A DNA stretch of 64,000 nt from Arctopsyche grandis (Eukaryota > Arthropoda > Insecta > Trichoptera > Hydropsychidae), in NCBI RefSeq assembly GCF_051622035.1, contig NC_135366.1, forward strand, positions 9,083,001 to 9,147,000, read 5' to 3'. A model generated the notes under the pieces. That model saw only the letters and a program-made list of their open reading frames with translations, did no database searches and had not been told where the DNA came from. Below, piece after piece: positions 21,917 to 33,469 of this stretch. How positions within the stretch are numbered: position 1 is the stretch's first letter; each line of letters opens with the position of its first letter. The position numbers were made by a program, and so were the translations under genes.

Positions 21917-22511
21917 TTAAAGGTCTATTCAAACCTATCCAGCACGACCCGTATCCTGTAGGTGTCATGCAAGTGCGGATAGTATTCTTTGGTACATTAT
22001 ATGGACGTATTCATACTCCATTCGCGCTTGCGAATTTACGCATTCATGCGCATCCCGGTCTCCGTGACGAGCCAGAATGTTAAATTACAGAAAACACAAA
22101 TATCGGAAGGCAAAGAACGAAAATCGAAAGATCTTAAGTCGAAAGATCAAAAAAAAGGGTGCATGGTAAACGGTACATACTCATTTAATTTGCGCGAGCA
22201 GGATACAACAGGAACAAGAGGAACAGGCTTTTCCTCCCGTATTAATGGCCGCGCGCAGAATTTCGATTTTCGATCTTTGCCTTCCAATATTTGTGTTTTC
22301 TGTAATTTAACATTCTGGCTCGTCACGTAGACCCCCTGCAAGTGAAGATAGTATTCTTTGGTACATTATATGTCCCGTATTCATACTCCATTCGCGCATG
22401 CGCATTTACGCATTCATGCGCGTCCATATAGAATGTGCTAAATAATACTATCCGCACTTGCATGACACCTGCAGGATACGGGTCGTGCTGGATAGGTATG
22501 AACAGACATAA
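21917..22511. mobile_element. TIR element with nested MITE A copy 2
   Basis: Outer inverted repeats of about 65 bp: left TTAAAGGTCTATTCAAACC then TATCCAGCACGACCCG, right the near-exact reverse complement ending near 22511. Between them a unit of about 85 bp (21969-22053) is repeated in direct orientation at 22338-22423, with MITE A copy 2 between the two units. The left end abuts TTAA. Its TTAAAGGTCTATT start matches the element at 59286-60127. Confidence 0.7.
22056..22334. mobile_element. Foldback MITE, family A copy 2 (nested)
   Basis: Starts CGGTCTCCGTGACGAGCC and ends with the reverse complement form (GGCTCGTCACGTAGACC). The interior shares GGGTGCATGGTAAACGGTAC and the GGAACAAGAGGAACAGGC block with the copies at 996 and 28384. 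Clear target duplications were not found because it lies between duplicated units of another element. Confidence 0.8.
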
Positions 22512-23820
22512 AACCAGAGAGCTCATAATTCTGACTGTGTATATATATGTATGTAGTTAATTTACCGGTATATCTGTTTTATAGTTAATTTACATTTATG
22601 GTATTCGGTGTTTAAACGTTTTGACGGCATATAAGAAATACCAATAATCGTAAGGCGAAGTAAGGAAGAGGTATGTGAAAACTAGTGAAATCCAATTTTT
22701 TTTATAGAAATGTAATGTAGTGTCAGCGTAAGGTCGTAAAAAGCGCTATTCAGTCCAGTTTATGTAAGTGTGTGTGGGTTTGGCGTGTGCCGGTCGAAGG
22801 TGAGGATTGAAGGTTTTTTGGGGACTTTACCACAGAGCAGCGTATTTTAAGTAAGTTTAAGCTGAAGAGTTGTTAATTGGAGGTGCATTGGGGCGCCCAA
22901 GATTCAGAACCCCAAAAGTCTTCGAGTAGTCGCCCTCGTTTTATAGGTTAAGTGGTCGCATGTCACCGGTCCCAACCTCACCGTAACCATTTTAGCAAGT
23001 CGAGCTCGAAACGTATCGTGTTTCTAAACATTTGGAAAATGTATGTATTTCATTACCTTTCTTAAGTTTGACAGATTGGGAATATTTCAAATGTCTTCAA
23101 CTATAATAGTTGGCTCAATCAAAATTTATCAAAATCAGTTGGATATAGATTATCAATATGCATTAAAATATTATGATGAACCTAGTAGAGTGGATATAAT
23201 TTCTCAAACTGTATGACCATTGATTGTGCAATACACATACTATGAATTTGTTAGTAAAGTATATATTTTGTCATGCCTTTATTCTTTACTTTTTAATTTG
23301 TTTTCCTTATATTTATCTTTTTCATTTTTGTAAAAATCTATTATTGGACTCGGATGTTACATATATTATTTATTTACTTTTTGTTTTTTTTATACCTATC
23401 TCTGTACATCCTGTCTGTTGATTTTTCAATTAATAAAATAAAATAAAGTATCATCTTTGTATTCAGAGAGAAGTGTTTGGTACACACAGGCGATAAACAA
23501 AACATTAATATATAAAAATTCTAATAAACCGTCATGTTTTCGTCTTATATGAGAATTATGAGAATAATGATTCTCCAACTGTGTTTATTCTCATAATCTG
23601 AGCCGTTTTATCGTTTCTTATGAAAGAGAATCGTAAAATTTGTCATTACTTTGATGTGTTCTTGAGAGCAATCAGTTACAGCATTGATGCACAACCCATG
23701 GCCCGAATGAAATGATTTACTTCATCATCAAGTGTTTCATTGAGTATGAAAAATATCGACTTATGTCAAAATCCAATAACGAATCTATACTCGCTGGGTA
23801 TCCTACATTAAAATCTATAT
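22512..23820. other. Intergenic, no gene recognised
   Basis: No protein family recognised on either strand. The T-rich stretch at 23230-23450, ending in AATAAAATAAAATAAAG, could be the 3' end of a retroelement. The rest holds no feature I can support. Confidence 0.35.
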
Positions 23821-24217
23821 CAGTGATGATGAACCTATGATCCGAGGGTCAGACACTGACCCAAGAAGACTTTTTAAATGACCCGCGTAAAAATTAAAAA
23901 AAAATACTAATAATGTTGAAAAGGAAGTGTACCGGTCTTGACATTTTTAAAGAAATGGATATCAACTTACAGAAAATTGTTTCTGTAACAACAAACGGTT
24001 TTTCCCAATACGGTTGGAACAATATTGGTTTTTTTCGGCAGCTTAAGCAAACTATTAGACACTAGTTTTGTGCTCGTTGATTACAACGGGTGGTTTCGGA
24101 AAGGAATTCTTCACAAAAGATACACCCATCTGTAAAAATGTTTATCAATAAGAAAGATTTCGTAATATATTTATAATATGGTAATATATTTATAATATAT
24201 ACTATATTTGCGAATTA

Positions 24218-24616
24218 TTGGCTATTTGCAGGTACATGCGCGTGAACTTATAATCCGATTATAATTTCTTACATTTAATGTATGCTAGACTTGTTTAATC
24301 AATCGTTCATTATACATGAAGCAAATAAATTTCGCACGTTAGTTTAATAGAATTATATCATTTAGCTAGTTCGCGGCTTGTACTTGTATGTAGGTATTAT
24401 ATGTACGTTGTACATATATGATAATAATTTTCTAACAATTAATAATATTAACAAATTTGGATTCTATTTTTTACTCTACGTCACTTAACGAGCTCGAACT
24501 AAAGTTTAAGAGGTTTAAAACAAAATTTTAACAGTAAACACGCTGACAGTGACAGTTCACGCGCATGCGCAGAAGGCTTTGCGCCTGTCGCAGATATAGT
24601 ACCTGCAAATAGCCAA
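24218..24616. mobile_element. TIR/MITE nested in the hAT element
   Basis: Inverted ends TTGGCTATTTGCAGGTAC and GTACCTGCAAATAGCCAA, with a second inner pair GCGCGTGAACT / AGTTCACGCGC. The right terminus is followed by a partial extra copy (GTACATGCAAATAGCCA, about 24632-24648). No ORF. Confidence 0.65.
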
Positions 24617-24656
24617 TCATTTTCAGATATAGTACATGCAAATAGCCACAACCTTA

Positions 24657-25043
24657 TGTTGCGTAAGTGGTGGGTGGAGGATCCAAGTAAAAGGCCAACA
24701 GTCGTTTCACAGCATTTATTAATGATTAAGGAGTTACACGCACTGTCACTGCTGAGTCCAGAATGACATGATATCGCCTACGTACCGCCTTATAAAGGGG
24801 TAGATCTCTCAGGAGGCCTAATCTGTTTACCTGTTGTATAGTCACGTATTCGGATATGTATTTCCACGACATTGGGTCTTCCCGTACTGATTCTGAAAAA
24901 TAACTAATAACGGTCATTGTTTAGCCTAAATGCACTTAGAGTCCAGATATAATCCTTGGAAGTAAGTGCATGCAATTAGTTAACCCGATAACAGATATCC
25001 GTTGGTCTAAGTGCAATTCGCTCAATCCGCGGCGTACGTAACA
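24657..25043. mobile_element. Solo LTR, copy 1
   Basis: 387 bp, beginning TGTTGCGTAAGTGG and ending GGCGTACGTAACA (TG...CA with short inverted ends). Flanked by the 4-bp duplication CTTA on both sides. It shares GGTGGGTGGAGGATCCAA and much of its body with the block at 40464-40846. No internal coding region lies nearby, so it is a solo LTR. A 4-bp duplication is common in Gypsy-type elements; family assignment is inference. Confidence 0.82.
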
Positions 25044-25816
25044 CTTATAATATATCTTTTCTGTATTTCTTTATTCCTCGTTTATTAAAATACTCAATAC
25101 ATAGGCGCTAGTAGTCTTCACACGAGAGGGAATTCAAAGTATGAATCCATTAATATAAAATTTTGACATTGACCTTCATTATTTTTTGCTCTTCACTTGT
25201 AAAAGTATAGTAAAAGAAAAAGAAAACGTAAACCTTTTTGGAGGATCAACTGTTAAACTTATCTGTTTACATATCTTTGGATTTCCAAATTTATTAGTAT
25301 TATTTTTACCCACCCCTTCAAACGACTTCACTGACTTAGTGACCCAAGGGCTAGTTCTAAAAAAAATAATTAATGAAATTTAACCCATTTCTGAAAAAGG
25401 TTCGCCATCACTGATCTATATACATACATAATATTAGAATGGTTATTATCAAAAATATCATATTTTATCAATAAATGAATTTTCTTTATAAAATTTTGCC
25501 TGCAGCGTTTCCAAATAGCATTTCAATAGATTTTGACATGTAAATTAAATGTTATTTAAATGTCAAAAAGGGGAATATTGTTTTTTATACATACCTCCAT
25601 AAAAAAGTTAAGAGCTTAATGTAGAATTTTTAAAATCAACCCATATATTTATATATCTAAAAATAGTAAAAATAGTTTTATAAATTCAGTTTTTACACAA
25701 ATTGATTTCATCATAACAATTTACTTTTATTTATTTTTTTAAATCTCAACATTGTGCAATCACACTTTTATTTGCAAAACTAATGATAGCATATTTATAT
25801 TTAATTACAGATTATC

Positions 25817-26917
25817 ATGGCAACTCAATTATTCAATAGAATCGGCCAACTCGGTCTCGGAGTTGCACTGGTTGGTGGTGTGGTCAATTCTGCTTTATAC
25901 AACGGTAAACAATAAATTTATATTAGTGTATTATAAATGTATAAAATTGTGTGAGCTAAAATTGGTAATTTAAATTTTTAAATCATAAATTGCTTAATAA
26001 AATCTTTATTTTCAGTTGATGGAGGTCATAGGGCTGTTATATTCGATAGATTTGCTGGAGTCAAGGATATCGTCACTGGAGAAGGAACTCATTTTTTCAT
26101 TCCATGGATCCAAAGACCTATAACCTTTGACATAAGATCTCGGCCCCGTAACATTCCAGTAGTAACTGGGAGCAAAGGTATAATATAATAAATTAGCATG
26201 TGTACGCAATTTTTTATTTAATCATAAATTTATATTATATTTCTATGATTTTTTTTTATAGATTTGCAAAATGTCAATATCACTTTACGTATTCTATTCC
26301 GACCCATTCCTGATCAACTGCCACGAATTTACACAATATTGGGTGTAGACTATGATGAGCGAGTACTTCCTTCTATTACCACTGAAGTGCTTAAAGCTGT
26401 GGTTGCACAATTTGACGCTGGAGAACTTATCACTCAAAGAGAGGTGTGAAATGATTTCCTCTACATATTTAGCATAATTTGTCCTAGTTTCATGATGCTC
26501 AACAATGTTTTCTTTTTATTATTACAGATTGTATCTCAAAAGGTCAATGAGGATTTAACGGAGAGAGCTGCTCAGTTTGGTGTCATATTAGACGATATTT
26601 CAATTACACATTTGACTTTCGGAAAAGAGTTTACTCAAGCTGTAGAATTGAAACAGGTGGCTCAGCAAGATGCCGAAAAAGCTAGATTTTTAGTAGAAAA
26701 AGCTGAACAGCAAAAATTAGCAGCAATCATAACAGCCGAGGGTGACGCTCAAGCTGCCGAGCTCCTGGCCAAATCTTTCGGCGGTGTCGGAGAAGGTCTA
26801 GTAGAACTTCGACGTATTGAGGCTGCAGAAGACATTGCATATCAATTGTCTAAATCTAGAAACGTCACTTACCTTCCTGGTGGTCAGAATATTCTGTTAA
26901 ATTTGCCCGTTCAGTAG
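25817..26917 (+). CDS. PHB1: Prohibitin-1, mitochondrial inner-membrane scaffold, 4 exons, 273 aa
   Basis: Coding exons: 25817-25904, 26016-26177, 26262-26443, 26528-26917, all GT-AG and in frame. The protein begins [20 protein letters not shown], an N-terminal membrane-anchor segment. It continues through the SPFH/band-7 domain ([11 protein letters not shown], then [19 protein letters not shown], then [20 protein letters not shown]) and a C-terminal coiled coil ([19 protein letters not shown]), ending [14 protein letters not shown]. Length matches the family (about 272-276 aa). PHB1 and PHB2 form ring complexes in the inner membrane that support cristae and regulate m-AAA proteolysis. The AG directly before the ATG exon suggests an upstream non-coding exon. 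The Drosophila orthologue is l(2)37Cc. An AATAAA lies at 26969-26974. Confidence 0.97.
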
Positions 26918-26974
26918 TGTGCTTAAAATATATCGCTGACGATTAACCAGTGCACTATACAGATAGACAATAAA

Positions 26975-28060
26975 TAAGCATTTATCACGTATCAAATTAC
27001 TATTTTTTATTTGTTTTGTATCTCTTTTGCCACCTGTCTGATTTTTACGTGAACAGATGGATAGATTTATTTGCTTGATAACAAATTTGTAATGTTTTAG
27101 AAATGTATTGTAATTCATTCAGAATTTTCGTAAAAGTTGAAGACTCGTGTGCGAGTTGGCAAATTGAAATCTACAAAACAAGTGGCAATTGTGTAAGAAA
27201 AATAGTATGTATATGATGTAGGATGTAGATAAATATGGTAAAAAGCATTTAAATGAGAGAAAATGGGAAATAACAGGAGTTTGATCATTTATACATATAT
27301 AGATCGGATTTAGTTATTCTTATTGTGTGAAGTGCATTTTAATGGCGTTTAAATGTATTTGTTATTCATATAGTTTTGTTATATTGATTTTAATAATTTT
27401 GGAAATAAATATAATTCTGGAAATTGGTTTGTTTTATTTAAATTCCATAATAAGAAGAGGTTAGTAAAAAATGATGCATAACATACGTATGTAGGTCAGT
27501 GCGAAAAAAGTGGGTTTCTTTCATATATCGTTTTTATTAGAACATTTCGATTTTTTACTATTAAATAAATTAATTAACGCTCAGTATTCACCTATTCCAA
27601 ATAAATTGATTTGATTATATTAGTTTTGACTGGTTAACTGGCATTTATAGTTGCCGTTGTGCAAGAAATTCGCATCCAAAGCGCCCATTTGTATAGTGGA
27701 AGCTTTCTTTTCAGAAAATTTAATTTTATTCATGTTCTCGCCATTATTTTGAAAATATGTAAGTCGTTGAAAGCTTCTTTGGATATAAACTTTCTGTTTG
27801 AACACAAAAAAATGTACGAATTTTATCACTTGTAAGGGGGCCAAATTGACATGGCATTTTAGCATTTTACCAGGGTTGTGGAGTCAGAGCATTTCAAGTG
27901 GAGTCGGAGTTGTAAAAATCAACCGACTCCATTTTATTATTTTCTTTAGTTTAGTATAACGATATTTGTCTACTAGTCTCTATTTTTTTAAGTAAATCCA
28001 GTAATAAATTTTAATTCAATAACTATAAAAATCATGTCTTTAAATTACATCTACATATAT
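26975..28060. other. Intergenic, no gene
   Basis: AT-rich DNA between prohibitin-1 and the next repeat. Around 27880-27935 is a short GGAGTCGGAG-type simple repeat. Short ORFs here are not conserved families I recognise. Confidence 0.4.
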
Positions 28061-28061
28061 G

Positions 28062-28274
28062 TATATAAAAATGTCTGTCTGTCTGTCCTAAACCACTGAA
28101 CCGATTACGAAGGAACTTACGGGATTTGTTGTATGCATGTCTGGGACGATTACTGTGATAAATACAATGTGACAATAATTTCAAATTTGTTCGCTGCCTG
28201 CGTTTTTCCGACAAATGAGAACGGGAATTGCATGCGTTATTGTGGCATTGCAACGCATGCCGGGTTCAGCTAGT
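28062..28274 (+). mobile_element. Helitron-like or SINE-like short repeat, copy 1
   Basis: Starts GTATATAAAAATGTCTGTCT, passes through AACCACTGAACCGATTACGA, and ends CGCATGCCGGGTTCAGCTAG. A related copy is at 54885-55085. The CTAG end next to a GCCGGGT motif is Helitron-like. Non-autonomous, no ORF. Confidence 0.55.
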
Positions 28275-28383
28275 TATAAATGAAATTGAAGTCGATATCG
28301 ATATCTTCACGGATTCTCCAACCCAAACCTTACAAAGTCTTTTTCGAAATTATATGTTAGATTGAACTAGCGAATGTATATAC

Positions 28384-28777
28384 GGGTCTACTTGACGGGC
28401 CCGAATGTGAAACGCCTGAAAACGCAAATATCTGAAGGCAAAGATCGAAAATCGAAAGATCTTAAGTCGAAAGATCAAAAAAAAAATGGTGCATGGTAAA
28501 CGGTACATACTCACTTAATTTGCGCGAGCAGGATACGACAGGAACAAGAGGAACAGGCTTTTCCTCCCGTATTAAGGTGCGCGCGCAGAATACGGGAGGA
28601 AAAGCCTGTTCCTCTTGTTCCTGTTGTATCCTGCTCGCGCAAATTAATTGAGTATGTACCGTTTACCATGCACCCTTTTTTTTTGATTTTTCGACTTAAG
28701 ATCTTTCGATTTTCGATCTTTGCCTTCCGATATTTGCGTTTTCGTGCATTTCACATTCGGGCCCGGCATGGAGACCG
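28384..28777. mobile_element. Foldback MITE, family A copy 3
   Basis: A 394-bp palindrome, the longest copy. Both arms carry the GGAACAAGAGGAACAGGC block, so the arms are much longer than in the other copies. Flanked by ATGTATATAC (28374-28383) and ATGTATTTAC (28778-28787), 9 of 10 matching. Confidence 0.88.
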
Positions 28778-29201
28778 ATGTATTTACATATGTATGTATG
28801 TATGTACGTATTAAATTTGTGATGGAGGGGTTCAAAATAAATGAAACAATAATTGATATTATATTTTATTTATATTGTTTGGAATAAGTTCTTCAATATT
28901 TAATTTTATGGAGGTTTTAGAACGGACAAGTGGATAAACAGTAAGTATGAAGTTATTGTCACAAGGCCGTAGATGACAAACAAGTATTTTAATTATTATG
29001 GATATAAAGGTATAATATATATATGCTATGTAAATATTTAAATTTTAAGTTTCTAATATTTTCTATAATTTTATTATTAGCCAAGTTCTCTATGAGAAAA
29101 AATTTCAGAAAGAAGTATTGGCTGTAAAAACATTTCTTTAGATCAAAAGTGATGGGAATTGTAGTGACATTTCTAGATTTTCGTTGACGGTTGGCTTAGA
29201 A

Positions 29202-30810
29202 ATGGAGGAAATTGTAGGCATTCAAAATGGAATTAGTATCAAGTTAGTCATAAACATTTTATTTTTAAATACCAATTTCTTATGAGCAGTACCACAACCT
29301 TTTATTTTAAATGTAAGAAGTAAGGTTAACTTTTATCTGTCAAATTTTTACACATTACTTTTTAATCTGTTAGCGCCCTGGTGGATAAGGGTATTACTTT
29401 CGACATCAGTAACATTCAAGATGCCATCGATGATGTAATTGCTGGTGATGATGATGACTTCGATACAGCCCATGGTGATGGTCCAAGCTCTGTATATTTT
29501 GACCCATTCGGAAAATATATAAAAGAGCCCTTTAACAAGCTATGGAAAAGGATGGAGCCGATTGGATCAAATAATTTAATTCGTAAACTTATCGTAAAAG
29601 AAGGCTTTGGTGAACGACCAACCGATGATTCAACATTGAAAATATTTTACTGTGGATACTTTGACGGACAAAATGTGCCATTCACCAGCAATAAAAAATC
29701 TAGTCCATGGGTAAATTTGTTTTGTATAGTCATCGTATGTTTTAAATATGCTATATTTAACGAAAATTTCTTTTAACTACAGGCTTTTTACTTAAATGAC
29801 AGTGGTCTTCTACCAGGAATGGATATTGCGATTAGATCTATGATCGTGGGAGAACAATCTCGTTTTTTGATACATCATTCATTGATGTATGGTGAATTAG
29901 GTTGTCCACCTCACATACCAAAAGAAGCAATGTGTTTAATTCATTTTGTTTTGTTATCTTCTAAAACGGCGACAGAGTGAGAACTATTGATTAATTACAT
30001 AAATTATGTGTTCATTTTGTTTATTTATTTATTTTATTTAATTATAGAGTTACTGAAGATGAAACTTGTGGAGGATTACCCAAATTAAACTCAGTGTTTG
30101 AGAAAGCAAAAAATATGCACAAAGAGGGTGTGAATAATTACAATTGTATGAAATATTCGAGTGCTATTTCATCATTTAAGAAAGCCATGCAAATTGTTTT
30201 GCATTCTCGACTCAGTGATGATAAGGAAGAGAAAATGCAACAAGAAATTTTGGGTAAAATCTATTTAAATTTAGCAATATGTTACAACGCGAAAAAATTA
30301 CCGCTAAGAGCTTGCTCAATGTGTAACGACTATGCTAAAATACATCCTATATGGAAAAATTGGAAGATATTGTTTCAAAATGGAAGAGCTTTAATAATGA
30401 TTGGATGCTTTAAAGACGCCCGAAAAAAATTAGTTGTTGCTCATCGACTAAATTCATCCAGCCAAGAAATCAAAAATATGATCCAACTTTTAGATGAGAA
30501 AGAAAGTATTTACAAGAAGTATGAAGTGCATTTTTTTAAATATACTTCAGCCTTGGAAAATTCTAATTGTGAAGTGGACAAAAAAATATTGGAGGAGTTT
30601 GAAAACGAAGTTGAATTGCTGTGTACGTCTATTAAGAATGACGAAGGAATTGATAGAATGCAACTAGAATTATCACCTAGTATGTCTTGTACTGAAATTA
30701 ATGTTTTCAAAAATATAATTGCAAAAAATGGATTGTCCTTTGAATTCAAAGAAAATAGCAACCTATCGGATAACAAACATGTGACCATTATTAAAGAACG
30801 AAGCCATTGA
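29202..30810 (+). CDS. shu: Shutdown/FKBP6-like co-chaperone (FKBP + TPR), 4 exons, 444 aa
   Basis: Exons: 29202-29242, 29374-29710, 29783-29976, 30048-30810. The N-terminus (MEEIVGIQNGISINALVDKG) leads to an acidic DDVIAGDDDDFD stretch. An FKBP-type domain follows (about residues 60-190: LIRKLIVKEGFGERP, then GLLPGMDIAIRSMIVGEQSR, then HIPKEAMCLIHFVLL). A TPR region (about 210-345: FEKAKNMHKEGVNNYNCMKY, then KIYLNLAICYNAKKLPLRAC, then RALIMIGCFKDARKKL) and a C-terminal tail complete it. Shutdown/FKBP6 proteins act with Hsp90 in loading piRNAs onto Piwi-family proteins in the germline. Here the FKBP pocket residues equivalent to FKBP12 Asp37 and Trp59 look replaced by Thr and Met, so isomerase activity is unlikely. 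AATAAA at 30853-30858. Confidence 0.88.
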
Positions 30811-31011
30811 ATCTTTATTTTTTTATTTACATATTTACTTCATGTTAGATACAATAAAGTTTTTATATTTTTTTAATTACATTTATTTATTTAAAAATAG
30901 TATAGTATAGGACAATTTGATTCCCGGAACACATTGCAAAAATATACACATCTAATTGCACGCACACTGCTGGCTACAGTCATCTTCAAACTACTGATCT
31001 TATTTGTATAT

Positions 31012-31680
31012 ATATATTTATTTATTTATAATAATAATAACAATAACAATGAAATGACCAGTGTGACCTGACAGGTTGCCGCAAAGCGTCACACCAGTTT
31101 TACATAACAAAAGAAAGAAAATAACAAAATAAAAGCAATAAAAATTTTAATCATTCATTCATTCAGTCTAATCTCGTGTTGAGTCTCAAGAAACTAACCA
31201 GCTCATCAACATGACAATTGAACGGGTCCAAATGCCCATCAATCACATTAAGGAACCGGATAGCCTTTTCAAGAGACGAGTTATTGAAGCAGGCGTTTTC
31301 GCAGGAATAGTTTAGAAAAGAAAATGACGCAAAGTTCTACCGCATTCAGGCGCCGAAAATTTAAATTCCAATAAAATTGAAGGGTTGTCAATGTTTCCCT
31401 TTAATACTCCAAAGAAATATTTGGAAATGGCAATAATTTTTCTCGAAGATAGTGAGTCAAAGCCTAGCATACCTTGTAAAAAGGCAGTGGGAAATAAATA
31501 GGGGTAATATTTATATTTCTTCATATAAAGGCATCTAAGAAATTTTGTTTGAATTCTTTCTATTAAGAGAGAATTTAATTTCAGGGGGACTCCAAAATAC
31601 AGACCCAAACTCCAATATGCTCCTGACAAGCGAACAATAAAGTATCACCATTATATTTGGATCTTGGAAGTAGCGAGCAT
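31012..31680 (-). pseudogene. LINE 3' end, Jockey/CR1-like, 5' truncated
   Basis: Minus strand, reading SGAYWSLGLYFGVPL, IERIQTKFLRCLYMKK, YYPYLFPTAFLQGMLGFDSL and FSAPECGRTLRHFLF, the C-terminal thumb/tail of a Jockey/CR1-type RT protein. The 3' UTR carries GTGTGACCTGACAGGTTGCC on the plus strand and a (TAATAA)-type tail at 31024-31050. Same family as 15016-15660 and 33330-33464. Confidence 0.7.
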
Positions 31681-33160
31681 TTTGGTAGCCCTACAGCACA
31701 TAATATATTATCTGAAATATGAATCGAAAATTTGAAGTCACTCCTAAACAGTATGCCAAGACCAAGAACATATGTATATGTACATATGTATGTATGTATA
31801 ATTCAAATTTGACCAATCTTTGTTTTACGAAAACCTGCAAAATCAAAAATTTGAATCAAAATACCTTACACGGTAAATATTATTGAAGCATTTACATACT
31901 TTTATCTGTTTACTATTTTGTTTTATCTCTGTTTAATACCTCAATATAATATCAATATAATACGTCCACTTTAAACGGTCAATATAATAAGGTATCGTCA
32001 ATAATGTTGATTGTGTACGATGCATATATGTAAGTTTCAGAATTTAATTTGTAAACAAAATCATAGAAATTCGTAAATCACTATTTTAATTTCATTACAT
32101 GTATGTATTGTTTAGACTATTCTTATGGATTAATAACAAAAATTCGTTTATTTTATCGAGGTAAGCCAGTTATCAATAGAATTTTTGAAGAATAGTCGAA
32201 ATATGATTTTTCTAAGTGGAATTTTATTTAATTCTCATATAAAGACAATTTAATATATAATCCCTATTAGTTCTGTGGCGGCTCGCTATACGACATGGTC
32301 ACCTTCCTGCGAGTGGGGACCAACTCGGCTGGGTTCGGAGAGCGGCTACTCACTCTGCCTTCAGTTGTCATAAATAAAACACGTGCATTAACATGTCAGT
32401 CGTCTCATTCGTTCATCCCCCATAGTTCAATTCAGATGTCGTGTTAATACGAGTAAATAATAGTACGAGATGTCAACTTGCAATTTTACCGATTTAAAAT
32501 TCAGCACGCTTCCAATTAACCCCTTTAAACGAAAACAAAAAATAATGTGGCTAGATCACTATCCCAATAAACATGTTTCAAAAGAAAATACTCGATATAA
32601 AATAGTATTAACAGTGGGAAAAAATCCCAAGTGAAAATATGTACTTTTGACTTTTGATTTGAACTGGACGACTACTTAAAGAGATTTGAAAGCTGAAAAG
32701 TACTACAAATAAAAGATAAAGTACCCGCCTATAGATTCCAATATTCATTTTGAACAGGAAATTGACAGATTTTGAGACATCGACCGAACAACACCATATA
32801 AAGAAAAACCGCGCGATTTAAAAAACACATATATCTCCGAATCTCGAGCCAATCAACATTTTTTATTACAAGCTTCGTGTTTACTGGGCATAGATCTATA
32901 AGAAAAGTCATATCTCGTCTCTGAACCATTTTTCGTGTCGAACAGTGTTATTAGCTTGCAAACGATTTTGTCATCTGACGAAGTTTGGGTTCTTATCCGA
33001 TCGTTTTCAAACTTTACCACTTTGCTTGGTTTGGTCATTAATATAAGTGGAAATGACGTCCGCCATTACCATGGTGAAAAATAATCGTAATAGACACGTT
33101 TGAAAATACTGCATCTTCATTCATGATGACGTCTATCGTCCACACTGTTCTGATTGTTTT
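31681..33160. other. Intergenic; possible LTR-like block near 32275-32480
   Basis: Mostly AT-rich with no recognisable gene. A GC-richer block from about 32275 begins TGTGGCGGCTCGCTATACGA, contains AATAAA near 32373 and ends near 32480. It has the texture of an LTR, but no flanking duplication or second copy was found. Confidence 0.3.
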
Positions 33161-33165
33161 TTTCC

Positions 33166-33206
33166 CTTTTCGCCCCCCTCTCGCTATGGCAGAGGGGGGC
33201 GAAAAG
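33166..33206. repeat. Perfect 15-bp GC-rich hairpin
   Basis: CTTTTCGCCCCCCTC (33166-33180), an 11-base loop, then the exact reverse complement (33192-33206). No gene context. Confidence 0.7.
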
Positions 33207-33329
33207 CCGAGCACTTTGCCATACTCATGATCAAAGTTTACGGAAAAAATTGGTGATTTCTTAATTAGGTTTTTTATATATTGTCTTAATTTTATAAACA
33301 AAACATAGAAGAGGTTAGTTGTTAAAAAA

Positions 33330-33464
33330 CATTTTTTTTTCGTTTTAATTTTTTTTATTATTGTTCTTTTCTTTTTTTGTAAGACTGGTGTGACACTTTG
33401 GGGCAACCTGTCAGGCACATCGGTCATATTATTGTTATTATTATTATAAAAATAATAAATAAAT
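33330..33464 (+). mobile_element. LINE 3' terminus only
   Basis: GGTGTGACACTTTGGGGCAA then CCTGTCAGGCACATCGGTCAT and an ATTATTATT/AATAAATAAAT tail. This is the plus-strand equivalent of the 3' ends at 31012 and 15016. Little or no coding sequence remains. Confidence 0.6.
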
Positions 33465-33469
33465 ATGAA

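Larger units (their letters stand above)
23821..25413 (+). mobile_element. hAT element, degraded, with perfect 8-bp TSD
   Basis: Starts CAGTGATGATGAACC and ends GGTTCGCCATCACTG, imperfect inverted repeats of hAT type. A perfect 8-bp duplication ATCTATAT flanks it (23813-23820 and 25414-25421). Inside, about 23945-24060 reads FKEMDINLQKIVSVTT and then NIGFFRQLKQTI, a hAT-like transposase fragment with altered catalytic surroundings. The rest of the transposase is lost and replaced by a MITE-like palindrome (24218-24616) and a solo LTR (24657-25043). Confidence 0.8.

Noticed and set aside
21989-22341. ORFs of 113 and 64 codons with similar amino-acid strings on opposite strands
   Set aside because: Artefact of the foldback MITE A arms.
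996-28777. CRISPR-like repeat array from spaced identical blocks
   Set aside because: The repeats are palindromic MITE arms in a eukaryotic genome, without regular spacers.
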